A stretch of DNA of 24,154 bases from positions 1-24,154 of the forward strand of contig JAGPVU010000165.1 of NCBI GenBank assembly GCA_018066825.1. The letters are read 5' to 3'. The notes under the pieces were generated by a model. That model saw only the letters and a list, made by a program, of their open reading frames with translations, did not search any database and was not told where the DNA came from. This DNA is from Cycloclasticus sp. GTDB taxonomy: Bacteria > Pseudomonadota > Gammaproteobacteria > Methylococcales > Cycloclasticaceae. The translations under genes were made by a program, and so were the position numbers. Shown piece by piece: positions 14,981-22,554 of this stretch. The first letter of the stretch is position 1, and each line of letters opens with the position of its first letter.

Positions 14981-17572
14981 ATGAGAATGGATAAACTCAC
15001 CAGCCAGTTTCAACTGGCGCTGTCCGATGCGCAAAGCCTAGCGGTAGGCAAAGACCATCAATTTATTGAACCAACCCACTTGCTAATAGCGATGTTAGAC
15101 CAGCAAGGCGCTAGCGTGCGGCATTTATTGCAACTGGCCGGTGTTAATGTTAACCAGTTACGTTCATCCTTGGGTGATGCGCTGGATCGTTTGCCGACTG
15201 TTGAAGGCGCTTCAGGTGACGTGCAGTTATCGAGCGATCTTGGACGCTTATTAAATGTTGCCGACAAACTCGCGCAAAAACGCGGTGATGCCTATATTTC
15301 CAGCGAATTATTCGTGTTGGCTGCCTCAGACGATAAAGGCCAAGCGGCTAAGATGCTACAGCAAGCGGGAGCGAGTAAAAGCTTGCTTGAAAAAGCCATC
15401 GACGACCTACGAGGCGGCGAGGCGGTGACTGACCCAAATGCGGAAGAGAACCGTCAAGCGTTGGAAAAATACAGCATCGACCTCACCGAACGGGCTGAAC
15501 AGGGTAAGTTGGACCCAGTGATCGGTCGCGATGAAGAAATACGTCGTACCATTCAAGTGTTGCAACGACGCACCAAAAATAACCCGGTATTAATTGGCGA
15601 GCCGGGCGTGGGCAAAACGGCGATTGTCGAAGGTTTAGCGCAACGCATCGTTAACGGAGAGGTGCCGGAAAACCTAAAGTCAAAACGTTTATTGTCGTTA
15701 GATATGGCCGCATTGGTTGCGGGGGCAAAATTTCGTGGCGAGTTTGAGGAGCGCCTAAAAGCGGTATTAAATGACGTTTCAAAACAAGAAGGGCAAGTCA
15801 TCTTGTTTATTGACGAGTTGCACACCATGGTGGGTGCGGGCAAAGGCGAAGGTGCAATGGATGCCGGAAATATGCTTAAGCCAGCACTGGCACGCGGCGA
15901 CTTGCACTGCGTGGGTGCGACAACGCTGAATGAATACCGTCAATACATTGAAAAAGACGCAGCGCTCGAACGGCGCTTCCAAAAAGTACTGGTCGAAGAG
16001 CCCAGTGTGGAAGACACAATCGCTATTTTGCGGGGCTTAAAGGAACGCTACGAGGTGCATCATGGCGTCGCTATAACGGATCCGGCAATTGTGTCGGCAG
16101 CGACCTTATCGCACCGTTATATTACCGATCGGCAGTTGCCAGACAAAGCGATTGATTTAATCGATGAGTCGGCTAGTCGTATTCGCATGGAAATGGACTC
16201 AAAACCGGAGTCAATGGATCGCCTGGAACGCCGCTTAATTCAATTGAAAATCGAGCGCGAAGCGCTAAAAAAAGAAAGCGACGAGGCCTCTAAAAAGCGT
16301 TTGCAACTACTCGAGTCCGATATTAATGGGCTTGAAAAAGAATACGCCGATTTAGACGAAGTGTGGAAGGCTGAAAAGGCAGCAATGCAAGGCAGCGCGC
16401 AACACAAAGAAGAACTAGAGCGTGTGAAGCTGGAAATGGAAACTGCACGACGCGCGGGCGATTTAGCGCGCATGTCAGAACTTCAATACGGTGAAATTCC
16501 ACGCTTAGAAAAGGCCATTCAAGCCGCCGAACAAGGTAGCGATGACCAGGTGTTTACCCTGCTGCGTAATAATGTGACCGAAGAAGAAATCGCCGAGGTG
16601 GTTTCTAAGTGGACCGGTATTCCGGTGTCTAAAATGCTTGAAGGCGAGCGTGAAAAATTATTGCAAATGGAGGCTAATCTTGGCCAGCGAGTGATTGGAC
16701 AAGAAGAGGCCGTTAAAGCAGTGAGTGATGCAATCCGACGCTCACGTGCGGGCTTATCAGACCCTGATCGGCCGAATGGCTCATTCTTGTTTTTGGGCCC
16801 AACAGGGGTTGGTAAAACTGAGTTGTGCAAAGCACTGGCAGAGTTTTTATTCGATACCGACGAAGCCATCGTGCGCATTGATATGTCTGAATTTATGGAA
16901 AAGCACTCAGTTGCACGTTTAATCGGTGCACCTCCTGGTTACGTGGGTTATGAGGAAGGCGGTTATTTAACCGAAGCCATACGCCGTAGGCCATATTCAG
17001 TAATATTGATGGACGAGGTTGAAAAAGCGCATCCCGACGTGTTCAATGTTTTGTTGCAAGTGCTGGATGACGGTCGTCTAACTGATGGTCAAGGACGGAC
17101 GGTAGATTTCCGTAATACGGTGATTGTAATGACGTCTAACTTGGGTTCTGACCGCATACAAGAGTTGGCTGGAGAGGCTAATTACGACGAAATGAAAAGC
17201 GCGGTGATGGCTGTGGTGGGTAACCACTTCCGCCCTGAGTTTATTAACCGGATCGACGAGTCGGTGGTATTTCACCCGCTTGGACGTTCACAAATCAGAG
17301 CGATTACCACAATACAGGTTGAGGTTCTACGCCAACGTTTAAAAGACAGGGATATGGATTTACAAGTGACTGACTTGGCCTTGGATAAGTTGGGTGAAGC
17401 GGGTTTTGACCCCGTGTATGGCGCTAGACCGCTTAAACGGGCGATACAGCAGCGTTTAGAAAACTCGCTGGCGCAAGATATCCTGTCGGGCCACTTTATG
17501 CCCGGTGATGTTATTAAAGTTGATCTTGAGGGTAGCGGTGAAGAGGCAACTTTAATATTCACTAAAGCCTAG
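14981..17572 (+). CDS. clpB: Protein-disaggregating chaperone ClpB
   Basis: Hexameric AAA+ disaggregase that works with DnaK/DnaJ/GrpE to recover aggregated proteins after heat stress. The 863 residues are full length (857 in E. coli). In order there are an N-terminal Clp_N domain (1-145), NBD1 with Walker A GEPGVGKT (206-213) and Walker B LFIDE (275-279), a coiled-coil M-domain (about 410-520), and NBD2 with Walker A GPTGVGKT (606-613) and the GYVGYEEGG pore loop. The NBD1 pore-loop tyrosine (KYRGEFEER in E. coli) is Phe251 here, which keeps the aromatic side chain. The M-domain shows this is ClpB rather than ClpA or ClpC. The ATG at 14981 (MRMDKLTSQF) aligns with the E. coli start and has GGGGA seven bases upstream. 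The stop is three bases from that of the convergent DUF3047 gene. Confidence 0.98.
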   Translation: MRMDKLTSQFQLALSDAQSLAVGKDHQFIEPTHLLIAMLDQQGASVRHLLQLAGVNVNQLRSSLGDALDRLPTVEGASGDVQLSSDLGRLLNVADKLAQKRGDAYISSELFVLAASDDKGQAAKMLQQAGASKSLLEKAIDDLRGGEAVTDPNAEENRQALEKYSIDLTERAEQGKLDPVIGRDEEIRRTIQVLQRRTKNNPVLIGEPGVGKTAIVEGLAQRIVNGEVPENLKSKRLLSLDMAALVAGAKFRGEFEERLKAVLNDVSKQEGQVILFIDELHTMVGAGKGEGAMDAGNMLKPALARGDLHCVGATTLNEYRQYIEKDAALERRFQKVLVEEPSVEDTIAILRGLKERYEVHHGVAITDPAIVSAATLSHRYITDRQLPDKAIDLIDESASRIRMEMDSKPESMDRLERRLIQLKIEREALKKESDEASKKRLQLLESDINGLEKEYADLDEVWKAEKAAMQGSAQHKEELERVKLEMETARRAGDLARMSELQYGEIPRLEKAIQAAEQGSDDQVFTLLRNNVTEEEIAEVVSKWTGIPVSKMLEGEREKLLQMEANLGQRVIGQEEAVKAVSDAIRRSRAGLSDPDRPNGSFLFLGPTGVGKTELCKALAEFLFDTDEAIVRIDMSEFMEKHSVARLIGAPPGYVGYEEGGYLTEAIRRRPYSVILMDEVEKAHPDVFNVLLQVLDDGRLTDGQGRTVDFRNTVIVMTSNLGSDRIQELAGEANYDEMKSAVMAVVGNHFRPEFINRIDESVVFHPLGRSQIRAITTIQVEVLRQRLKDRDMDLQVTDLALDKLGEAGFDPVYGARPLKRAIQQRLENSLAQDILSGHFMPGDVIKVDLEGSGEEATLIFTKA

Positions 17573-17575
17573 TGC

Positions 17576-18217
17576 TTATTGGTCGCTAAACCAAATATCA
17601 CCAAACCATGCTTGTGTGGCGGCACCTGTTTGATCGGTGTCCGTCATAATGGCGATGGCCTTAATTTGTGTAATGCTTTTGCCAAATACAGTTTGGATGT
17701 CGTGTTTCACGTTTCTTGATTCATATCGCCATTGTTTTACATGCTGCTCCCCTGATTGTAAGGCAAACATGTGTGCACTATCGGTATACGGATTTGGCCA
17801 GTGCGCATCGATAGGGGATTGGTTTGCCCAAACGTAATTAAGTGTTTTAGTTTGCCAAAAAAAAGGGCCGTCGGAAAATACGATATAAATTCGTGCGCTA
17901 AAATCATCGCCAGATTTTTTGCGCTCGTTATTGCTAAGCAAGGTGTTGTTAATTTTCCAAGACCAATGCAACATCGGTGTTTTATTTAGGTCAACCGAAA
18001 TGGTTTTAAACAGCCCAGAAGCGGCGTTTGAACTGACAGCGGTTAAGACGGTTCGTTCGCCATCTTGTCCCAGTGTGTACCGTGTTTGACCATTAAATTG
18101 CTTTTCTTGCCATGCCGACAGCTCACCGTTAGAAAAATTGCCCACGTGCAAGGTCTCCGCTACAGCAACTGTTGCGATAAGGAATAATACTAAAACGGTC
18201 TGTAATTGGCGTTTCAT
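17576..18217 (-). CDS. Secreted DUF3047-family protein
   Basis: 213 residues with a typical Sec signal peptide (MKRQLQTVLVLFLIATVAVA, cut before Glu21), so the mature protein of about 193 residues should be periplasmic. The body matches my memory of DUF3047 proteins: an N-terminal beta-rich region, LHWSWKIN, GDDFSARIYIVFSDG, YVWANQSP, and a C-terminal AIAIMTDTDQTGAATQAWFGDIWF. The fold looks like a beta-sandwich. No catalytic residues can be named and the function of the family is unknown to me. It is transcribed divergently from phoB across a 139-base gap that contains the phoB PHO box, and it is convergent with clpB with three bases between stops. A phosphate link is possible but rests only on position. 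Confidence 0.75.
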   Translation of the reverse strand: MKRQLQTVLVLFLIATVAVAETLHVGNFSNGELSAWQEKQFNGQTRYTLGQDGERTVLTAVSSNAASGLFKTISVDLNKTPMLHWSWKINNTLLSNNERKKSGDDFSARIYIVFSDGPFFWQTKTLNYVWANQSPIDAHWPNPYTDSAHMFALQSGEQHVKQWRYESRNVKHDIQTVFGKSITQIKAIAIMTDTDQTGAATQAWFGDIWFSDQ

Positions 18218-18293
18218 GGTGTCGTTTGTTTTGTCGGCTCGCTGGAAATGATACAGTGAATGGGGCTGATAATTTTTTACACAACCTTTACGC

Positions 18294-18315
18294 CTGTCAT
18301 AATTCCGTCATAAAC
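18294..18315 (+). promoter_or_regulatory. PHO box upstream of phoB
   Basis: Two 11-base direct repeats, CTGTCATAATT (18294-18304) and CCGTCATAAAC (18305-18315), closely match the PhoB-binding consensus (CTGTCAT, four AT-rich bases, CTGTCAT). TATCTT at 18322-18327 or TATAAA at 18327-18332 could be the -10. The box indicates autoregulation of phoBR. Confidence 0.85.
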
Positions 18316-18356
18316 TTCGTGTATCTTATAAATATCATTATAAAACAACAGTTTTT

Positions 18357-19046
18357 ATGCAAAAAATAAATGTACTCTTGGTTGAAGACGACGAAGACAT
18401 CGGTGAAATGTTACAGCTTGCCTTGCAGTCAAATGACTTTGAGGTGTCGTGGTGTATTGATGTAATGAAGGCGCAAGAATCGCTTCGAGATAGTGTGCCC
18501 AATATCATCTTGTTGGATTGGATGTTGCCGGGCATTAGTGGCCCAGACTGGGTTAAGTCTTTAAAAAACCAAGACGAAAACAAAGACATTCCCATCATTA
18601 TGCTGACCGCGAGAAGTGATGAGGACGATAAAATTAAAGGCTTAGAAACAGGCGTTGATGATTATGTCACCAAGCCTTTTTCTGTGCGCGAACTGGTGGC
18701 GCGGATACATGCAGTTTTGCGTCGCGTGGAAACAAAGGGAAACGGTAATTTATTATCATTAGGGCCTTTAACAATAGATACAGAAGGGCATGACGTAGCG
18801 TTAAATGGTGTTGAAATAATGATGAGCCCAACCGAATATAAACTGTTATATTTTCTAGCCTCTCACCCAGATAAAGTGTTTTCAAGAAATCAGTTATTAG
18901 ACAATGTGTGGGGCGATAACGTCTATGTCGAAGACCGAACAGTTGATGTACATATCAGGCGGTTAAGAAAAATACTTGAGGCCCAGGATTGTGCTGACTT
19001 AGTACAGACGGTTCGAGGTTTTGGCTATAAATTGACGGCGATTTAA
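18357..19046 (+). CDS. phoB: Phosphate regulon response regulator PhoB
   Basis: OmpR/PhoB-family transcription factor that activates phosphate-starvation genes when phosphorylated by PhoR. The 229 residues contain a receiver domain with acidic pocket EDDED (10-14), phospho-acceptor Asp54 (ILLDWMLPG) and the conserved lysine in DDYVTKPFSVREL. The C-terminal winged-helix domain ends VEDRTVDVHIRRLRKILEAQDCADLVQTVRGFGYKL, with the PhoB-typical MSPTEYKLLYFLASHPDKVFSRNQLLDNVWG before it. No strong ribosome binding site is seen before the ATG. phoR starts one base after the stop. The PHO box upstream makes this PhoB rather than another OmpR-family regulator. Confidence 0.96.
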   Translation: MQKINVLLVEDDEDIGEMLQLALQSNDFEVSWCIDVMKAQESLRDSVPNIILLDWMLPGISGPDWVKSLKNQDENKDIPIIMLTARSDEDDKIKGLETGVDDYVTKPFSVRELVARIHAVLRRVETKGNGNLLSLGPLTIDTEGHDVALNGVEIMMSPTEYKLLYFLASHPDKVFSRNQLLDNVWGDNVYVEDRTVDVHIRRLRKILEAQDCADLVQTVRGFGYKLTAI

Positions 19047-19047
19047 T

Positions 19048-20358
19048 ATGGAAATGGACTGGCGGTTTGAACGTAATATCTTGTTATTAAGCCTGGTTGC
19101 AGTGTGGTTTGTTGGCTGGTTTGTTGGTTATAGCGCTTGGTTTATAGTGATATTTTTGTTGTGTTATGTGGTGGTTCAGTTTTACCGTCTGCAAAGCTTG
19201 TGTGACTGGGCGCAAAACAGCGACCTAAAAAGCATACCGTTTGAACAAGGCTTATTTGGACAACTGGCGTATCAAATTTACCAGTCTAAAAAGCAAGGTG
19301 TGGCGCATAAACTTAATGTGAGAAACCAGCTTGAACGGTTTAAAAAGCTAATTTCTATTTTCCCTGACGGGGCCGTTATTTTGTCGCTATCGAATGAAAT
19401 CAAATGGTTCAATGGTCGTGCGTCAGCCCTACTAGGGCTAAAAGATCAAGACACCGGTCAGCACATTAATCATTTGATTCGTTTTCCTAAATTTACTCGT
19501 TTACTTAGTCAGGCAGAACAAGATGGTGTCTTGGTTATGGCTGGACCGGATAATGAGTCAAATTTGGTGGCCGAAAAGATTGAAATACGGGTGTTGCCGT
19601 ATGGTCGAAACGAACGCTTGTTGTTGGTTAGGGATGTGACAAAAGTGGAACGAGCCAATCAAATGCGTAAAGATTTCGTGTCCAACGCCTCGCACGAATT
19701 ACGAACACCGCTGACCGTATTAAAAGGCTATGTTGAAATGTTATTGACCGATACATCGGCGGACAGAGATCGGGTTGAAAAGTCATTGCAAAAGGTTGAT
19801 CAACAAGTGTCTAAAATGCAAACGATGGTCGATGAGCTGTTGTTATTGAGCAAGCTTGAAGAAGCCGAGATCGATAAGTCCACCGATGTGATCAATATTC
19901 ATAACCTATTCGAACAGCTCGACACCGAGTTTCAACCCTTATCTAAACAAAAAAAACAGCCGTTGCGCTTTGATATTCAGCCGGGGGTAGACTTAAAAGC
20001 CAATAAGAACGCGATTCTTACGGTGTTGCGTAACCTGCTCGCTAATGCCATTCATTACACAGAGCAGCGCGGTGAAGTGCGCGTTAGTTGGTCAATAAAT
20101 GCCGATGGTCAGGGCGTGATAACAGTAAAAGATACGGGCAAGGGCATTGCAGCTAGACACTTGGCGCGTTTAACCGAGCGTTTTTATCGGGTGCCTGAAA
20201 ACAATATCATGCATAAAAACGGCACAGGTTTAGGTCTTGCTATCGTAAAACATGAGCTAGAGCGGCATGAGGCTCAACTGTTGATAGAAAGTAAGGTGGG
20301 TGAAGGCAGTCGCTTTCAGTGTTTGTTTCCATTAAAGCGAGTATGTCATACAGCTTAG
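19048..20358 (+). CDS. phoR: Phosphate regulon sensor kinase PhoR
   Basis: Membrane histidine kinase/phosphatase for PhoB, normally kept inactive through the Pst transporter and PhoU when phosphate is plentiful. The 436 residues begin with two close hydrophobic segments (about 10-27 and 29-45) with almost no periplasmic loop, as in E. coli PhoR (431). A charged linker and a PAS domain follow (about 95-200, with FPDGAVILSLSNEIKWFN). The HisKA domain carries His216 in SNASHELRTPLTVLKGYVEML, and the ATPase domain has NLLANAIHYT, DTGKGIA and GTGLGLAIVKHEL. It starts one base after the phoB stop; a second in-frame ATG at 19054 is an alternative. The absence of a periplasmic sensor domain agrees with signalling through Pst/PhoU. 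Confidence 0.95.
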   Translation: MEMDWRFERNILLLSLVAVWFVGWFVGYSAWFIVIFLLCYVVVQFYRLQSLCDWAQNSDLKSIPFEQGLFGQLAYQIYQSKKQGVAHKLNVRNQLERFKKLISIFPDGAVILSLSNEIKWFNGRASALLGLKDQDTGQHINHLIRFPKFTRLLSQAEQDGVLVMAGPDNESNLVAEKIEIRVLPYGRNERLLLVRDVTKVERANQMRKDFVSNASHELRTPLTVLKGYVEMLLTDTSADRDRVEKSLQKVDQQVSKMQTMVDELLLLSKLEEAEIDKSTDVINIHNLFEQLDTEFQPLSKQKKQPLRFDIQPGVDLKANKNAILTVLRNLLANAIHYTEQRGEVRVSWSINADGQGVITVKDTGKGIAARHLARLTERFYRVPENNIMHKNGTGLGLAIVKHELERHEAQLLIESKVGEGSRFQCLFPLKRVCHTA

Positions 20359-20368
20359 TAGTCGGTAG

Positions 20369-20403
20369 TTGTCATCAAACTGTCACAGTCCGTTCATTAT
20401 AAT
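20369..20403 (+). promoter_or_regulatory. PHO box and -10 element of the pst operon
   Basis: TTGTCATCAAA (20369-20379) and CTGTCACAGTC (20380-20390) are 11-base direct repeats matching the PhoB consensus, with a weaker third unit starting at 20391. A perfect TATAAT (20398-20403) lies about ten bases after the second core, the usual PHO promoter geometry in which the box replaces the -35. Confidence 0.9.
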
Positions 20404-20433
20404 GCCACATAACGACTTTAAGATGAGTACCTA

Positions 20434-20452
20434 GATAAGGCGCAGCCTTATC
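20434..20452 (+). repeat. Hairpin in the pstS 5' leader
   Basis: GATAAGGC (20434-20441) and GCCTTATC (20445-20452) form a perfect 8-bp stem with loop GCA, about 25 bases after the expected start of transcription and 26 before the pstS ATG. No T-run follows, so it is not a terminator. It may stabilise the leader of this highly expressed mRNA. Confidence 0.6.
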
Positions 20453-20478
20453 GATGACTGTAATTATTGGAGAAACGA

Positions 20479-21477
20479 ATGATATTTAAAAGAATCGTAG
20501 CACTAGGGTTTGTCGGTATAGCGTTAGCCACGTCTGTACAGGCTGCAAAAATTGAGGGTACCGGATCCAGCTTCGCTTATCTTGCGTATAAAACATGGAG
20601 TAAAGCGTATTATGACGAAACAGGTCATCAAGTGAACTACACGCCAACCGGAAGTGGTTCAGGTATTAAAGAAGTGACAGCTCGGCACGTCGACTTTGGA
20701 GGGTCTGATAAACCTTTAAAGCCAAAAGCATTGGCAAAAGCAGGTTTGATCATGTTCCCATCTGCGATTGGCGCGGTGACCTTTGCTTATAATGTTGCAG
20801 GGGTTAGCGACTTGAAACTAAGTGAAGCGGCAATATCGGGCATTATGCTGGGAACTATTGAATATTGGGATGATGTGCTAATCGTGCATGATAATGTGGG
20901 TGTTAAATTGCCACACAAAAAAATACTCTTTGTTCACCGCAGTGATAAATCAGGAACGACCTTTGCGTTCACCTACTATTTAAGCAAAATGAATCGAGAA
21001 TGGCGTAAAAAATTCGGCGCTAAAAAAGTGATTGATTGGCCCTCGAGTAACCGTATAGCAGGTAAAGGCAACTTCGGTGTGGCGACAGCAATCAAAAGCA
21101 ACGCCTTTTCAATTGGTTATGTGGATTACGCCGATGCGAAGAAAAATGACTTAGACATGGCGATCATTGAAAATCGCGAAAAAGTTTTTGTAAAGCCTAC
21201 ACCAGCGTCATTTGAAGCGGCGGCAACGTATGCAGACTTAGATCCCAAAAAAGACTTTTACGCTAACATCGCGTACCCACCAAAAGGCTATCCAGTGGTG
21301 ACCGCTACGTTTGTCTTAGTACCTAAGGAAGGTGAAAACTCAAAGCAAGTGATTAAGTTTTTTGACTATGCCTTGACTAAAAAGAACAGCCTGATCGAAG
21401 AGATGGGCTATGTGGCTTTACCAAAAGCAGTGATTAAAAAGATCCAAGGCTATTGGCTTGAAAAAGGGTTAAAATAA
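20479..21477 (+). CDS. pstS: Periplasmic phosphate-binding protein PstS
   Basis: Captures phosphate in the periplasm and hands it to PstCA. The 332-residue precursor has a Sec signal peptide (cut after VQA, about residue 22). The ligand-binding motifs follow: GTGSSFAY (27-34), TPTGSGSG (55-62), VDFGGSDKPL (71-80, where E. coli has a DFGASDAPL-like stretch) and HRSDKSGTTFAFTYYLS. The domain continues with GKGNFGVATAIKSNAFSIGYVDYADA. I chose the ATG at 20479 because GGAGA lies five bases upstream; the open frame reaches a TTG at 20467 but that extension contains the ribosome binding site. It is the first gene of the pst operon after a PHO promoter and is followed by a strong terminator, so it should be made in excess over the permease. 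Confidence 0.96.
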   Translation: MIFKRIVALGFVGIALATSVQAAKIEGTGSSFAYLAYKTWSKAYYDETGHQVNYTPTGSGSGIKEVTARHVDFGGSDKPLKPKALAKAGLIMFPSAIGAVTFAYNVAGVSDLKLSEAAISGIMLGTIEYWDDVLIVHDNVGVKLPHKKILFVHRSDKSGTTFAFTYYLSKMNREWRKKFGAKKVIDWPSSNRIAGKGNFGVATAIKSNAFSIGYVDYADAKKNDLDMAIIENREKVFVKPTPASFEAAATYADLDPKKDFYANIAYPPKGYPVVTATFVLVPKEGENSKQVIKFFDYALTKKNSLIEEMGYVALPKAVIKKIQGYWLEKGLK

Positions 21478-21488
21478 ACGCGTTACAT

Positions 21489-21506
21489 AATCTAATAAAT
21501 TAGATT
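21489..21506. repeat. AT-rich palindrome between pstS and pstC
   Basis: AATCTAAT (21489-21496) and ATTAGATT (21499-21506) are perfect inverted arms around two bases, just after the pstS stop. It precedes the terminator hairpin by ten bases and may be an accessory 3'-end stem. Confidence 0.5.
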
Positions 21507-21515
21507 TATCGCATG

Positions 21516-21546
21516 ACCTCCCCAATGTAATATTGGGGAGGTTTTT
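21516..21546 (+). terminator. Strong intrinsic terminator/attenuator between pstS and pstC
   Basis: ACCTCCCCAAT (21516-21526) and ATTGGGGAGGT (21532-21542) form a perfect 11-bp GC-rich stem with a 5-base loop, followed by TTTTT. It should stop most transcripts after pstS and leave partial read-through into pstCAB. No separate promoter for pstC is obvious in the 21 bases after it. Confidence 0.92.
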
Positions 21547-21567
21547 GATTAATTATAGAAGGCAGTA

Positions 21568-22554
21568 ATGGAATTAATCTTTAAAAAACTTGCTCAATTT
21601 AGTGCAAGCCTGGTGTTTTTTATTTTGGCGGCAACGGCGCTAGTGCTCTATCTATCTGCACGGCCGGCGATTGAAGAGTTTGGTCTAAGTTTTTTATTCG
21701 AATCTCGTTGGGGCGTTGAAGAAACACGTTTACAGCCCGTGCTCTCTGCGGACCAAGCGTTCGATGAAGTGCCCGTTATAGAAGATTCAGAAGATGTGTT
21801 GTTGGACGATGATTTTATAGACGACGAAGACGACTTTGTTGGCGATGACGATGATGAGTCATCGGGTGACACTCGAATAGTTTATGGTGCCTTGGTGCCC
21901 ATTGTGGGTACATTGTTTTCAACGGTGATTGCGATGTTTTTTTCTATACCCATTGCGATGGGGATAGCGGTCTTTTTATCAGAAATAGCCCCTAAGATGG
22001 TCGCGAAACCGGTTGGAGTAGCTATTGAGTTGTTGGCCTCTATTCCTAGTATTATTTATGGCATGTGGGGCTTGTTTTACTTTGGCCCTTTTATTGCTGA
22101 AATTTTTGGTGGTAATACGGTGTCGTTATTAGTCGCCGGTTTAGTATTAGGCATTATGGTCATTCCGTTTATGGCAGCACTTAGTCGTGATGCGATCAGT
22201 ACGGTCCCCGACATGTTGAAAGAATCAGCCTATGCCATGGGCGCTACAAAATTAGAAGTGATTAAAGACGTCGTTTTTCCGTATGCAAAGTCTGGCATTA
22301 TCGGTTCGATTATTCTTTCCTTTGGCCGTGCACTCGGTGAAACAATGGCCGTTGCGTTTGTTATCGGCGGTGTGTATCAATTTGTGGGCAAGGTAACCGA
22401 CCCGACTAACTCGATCCCTGTGGTGCTGGCGAATAGCTTTGCCGAGTCTAGTGGTTTAAGTCTATCGGTACTGTTTTATCTGGCACTCATTTTGTTTGCA
22501 ATGAGCTTTATCGTTATTGCAGTCGCTAAATTTTTCTTTTTAAGGCGTAAATAA
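21568..22554 (+). CDS. pstC: Phosphate ABC transporter permease PstC with acidic periplasmic insertion
   Basis: One of the two membrane channel subunits of the Pst transporter. The 328 residues begin with a first membrane segment (about 11-30). The loop that follows should be periplasmic, and after FGLSFLFESRWGV it carries an unusual insertion: residues 62-101 contain 21 Asp/Glu and no Lys/Arg. Standard PstC sequence resumes at YGALVPIVGTL (106-116). In E. coli this loop is short, going from the W-containing stretch almost directly to IYGALVPIYGTL. The rest is canonical: VAIELLASIPSIIYGMWGLFYFGPF, the cytoplasmic coupling loop LKESAYAMGATKLEVIKDVVFPYAKSGIIGS and FGRALGETMAV. AGAAGG lies five bases before the ATG. 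The stop overlaps the pstA start by one base (TAATG). Confidence 0.95.
   Translation: MELIFKKLAQFSASLVFFILAATALVLYLSARPAIEEFGLSFLFESRWGVEETRLQPVLSADQAFDEVPVIEDSEDVLLDDDFIDDEDDFVGDDDDESSGDTRIVYGALVPIVGTLFSTVIAMFFSIPIAMGIAVFLSEIAPKMVAKPVGVAIELLASIPSIIYGMWGLFYFGPFIAEIFGGNTVSLLVAGLVLGIMVIPFMAALSRDAISTVPDMLKESAYAMGATKLEVIKDVVFPYAKSGIIGSIILSFGRALGETMAVAFVIGGVYQFVGKVTDPTNSIPVVLANSFAESSGLSLSVLFYLALILFAMSFIVIAVAKFFFLRRK

Noticed and set aside
21751..21871. Acidic insertion in pstC as a frameshift artefact
   Set aside because: Conserved PstC sequence continues in the same frame on both sides and the stretch has no stop, so it is a true in-frame insertion.
21648..21872. Serine-rich open frame antisense to the acidic part of pstC
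   Set aside because: Its serines are the reverse complement of GAT/GAC/GAA-rich codons; it is a by-product of the acidic stretch.
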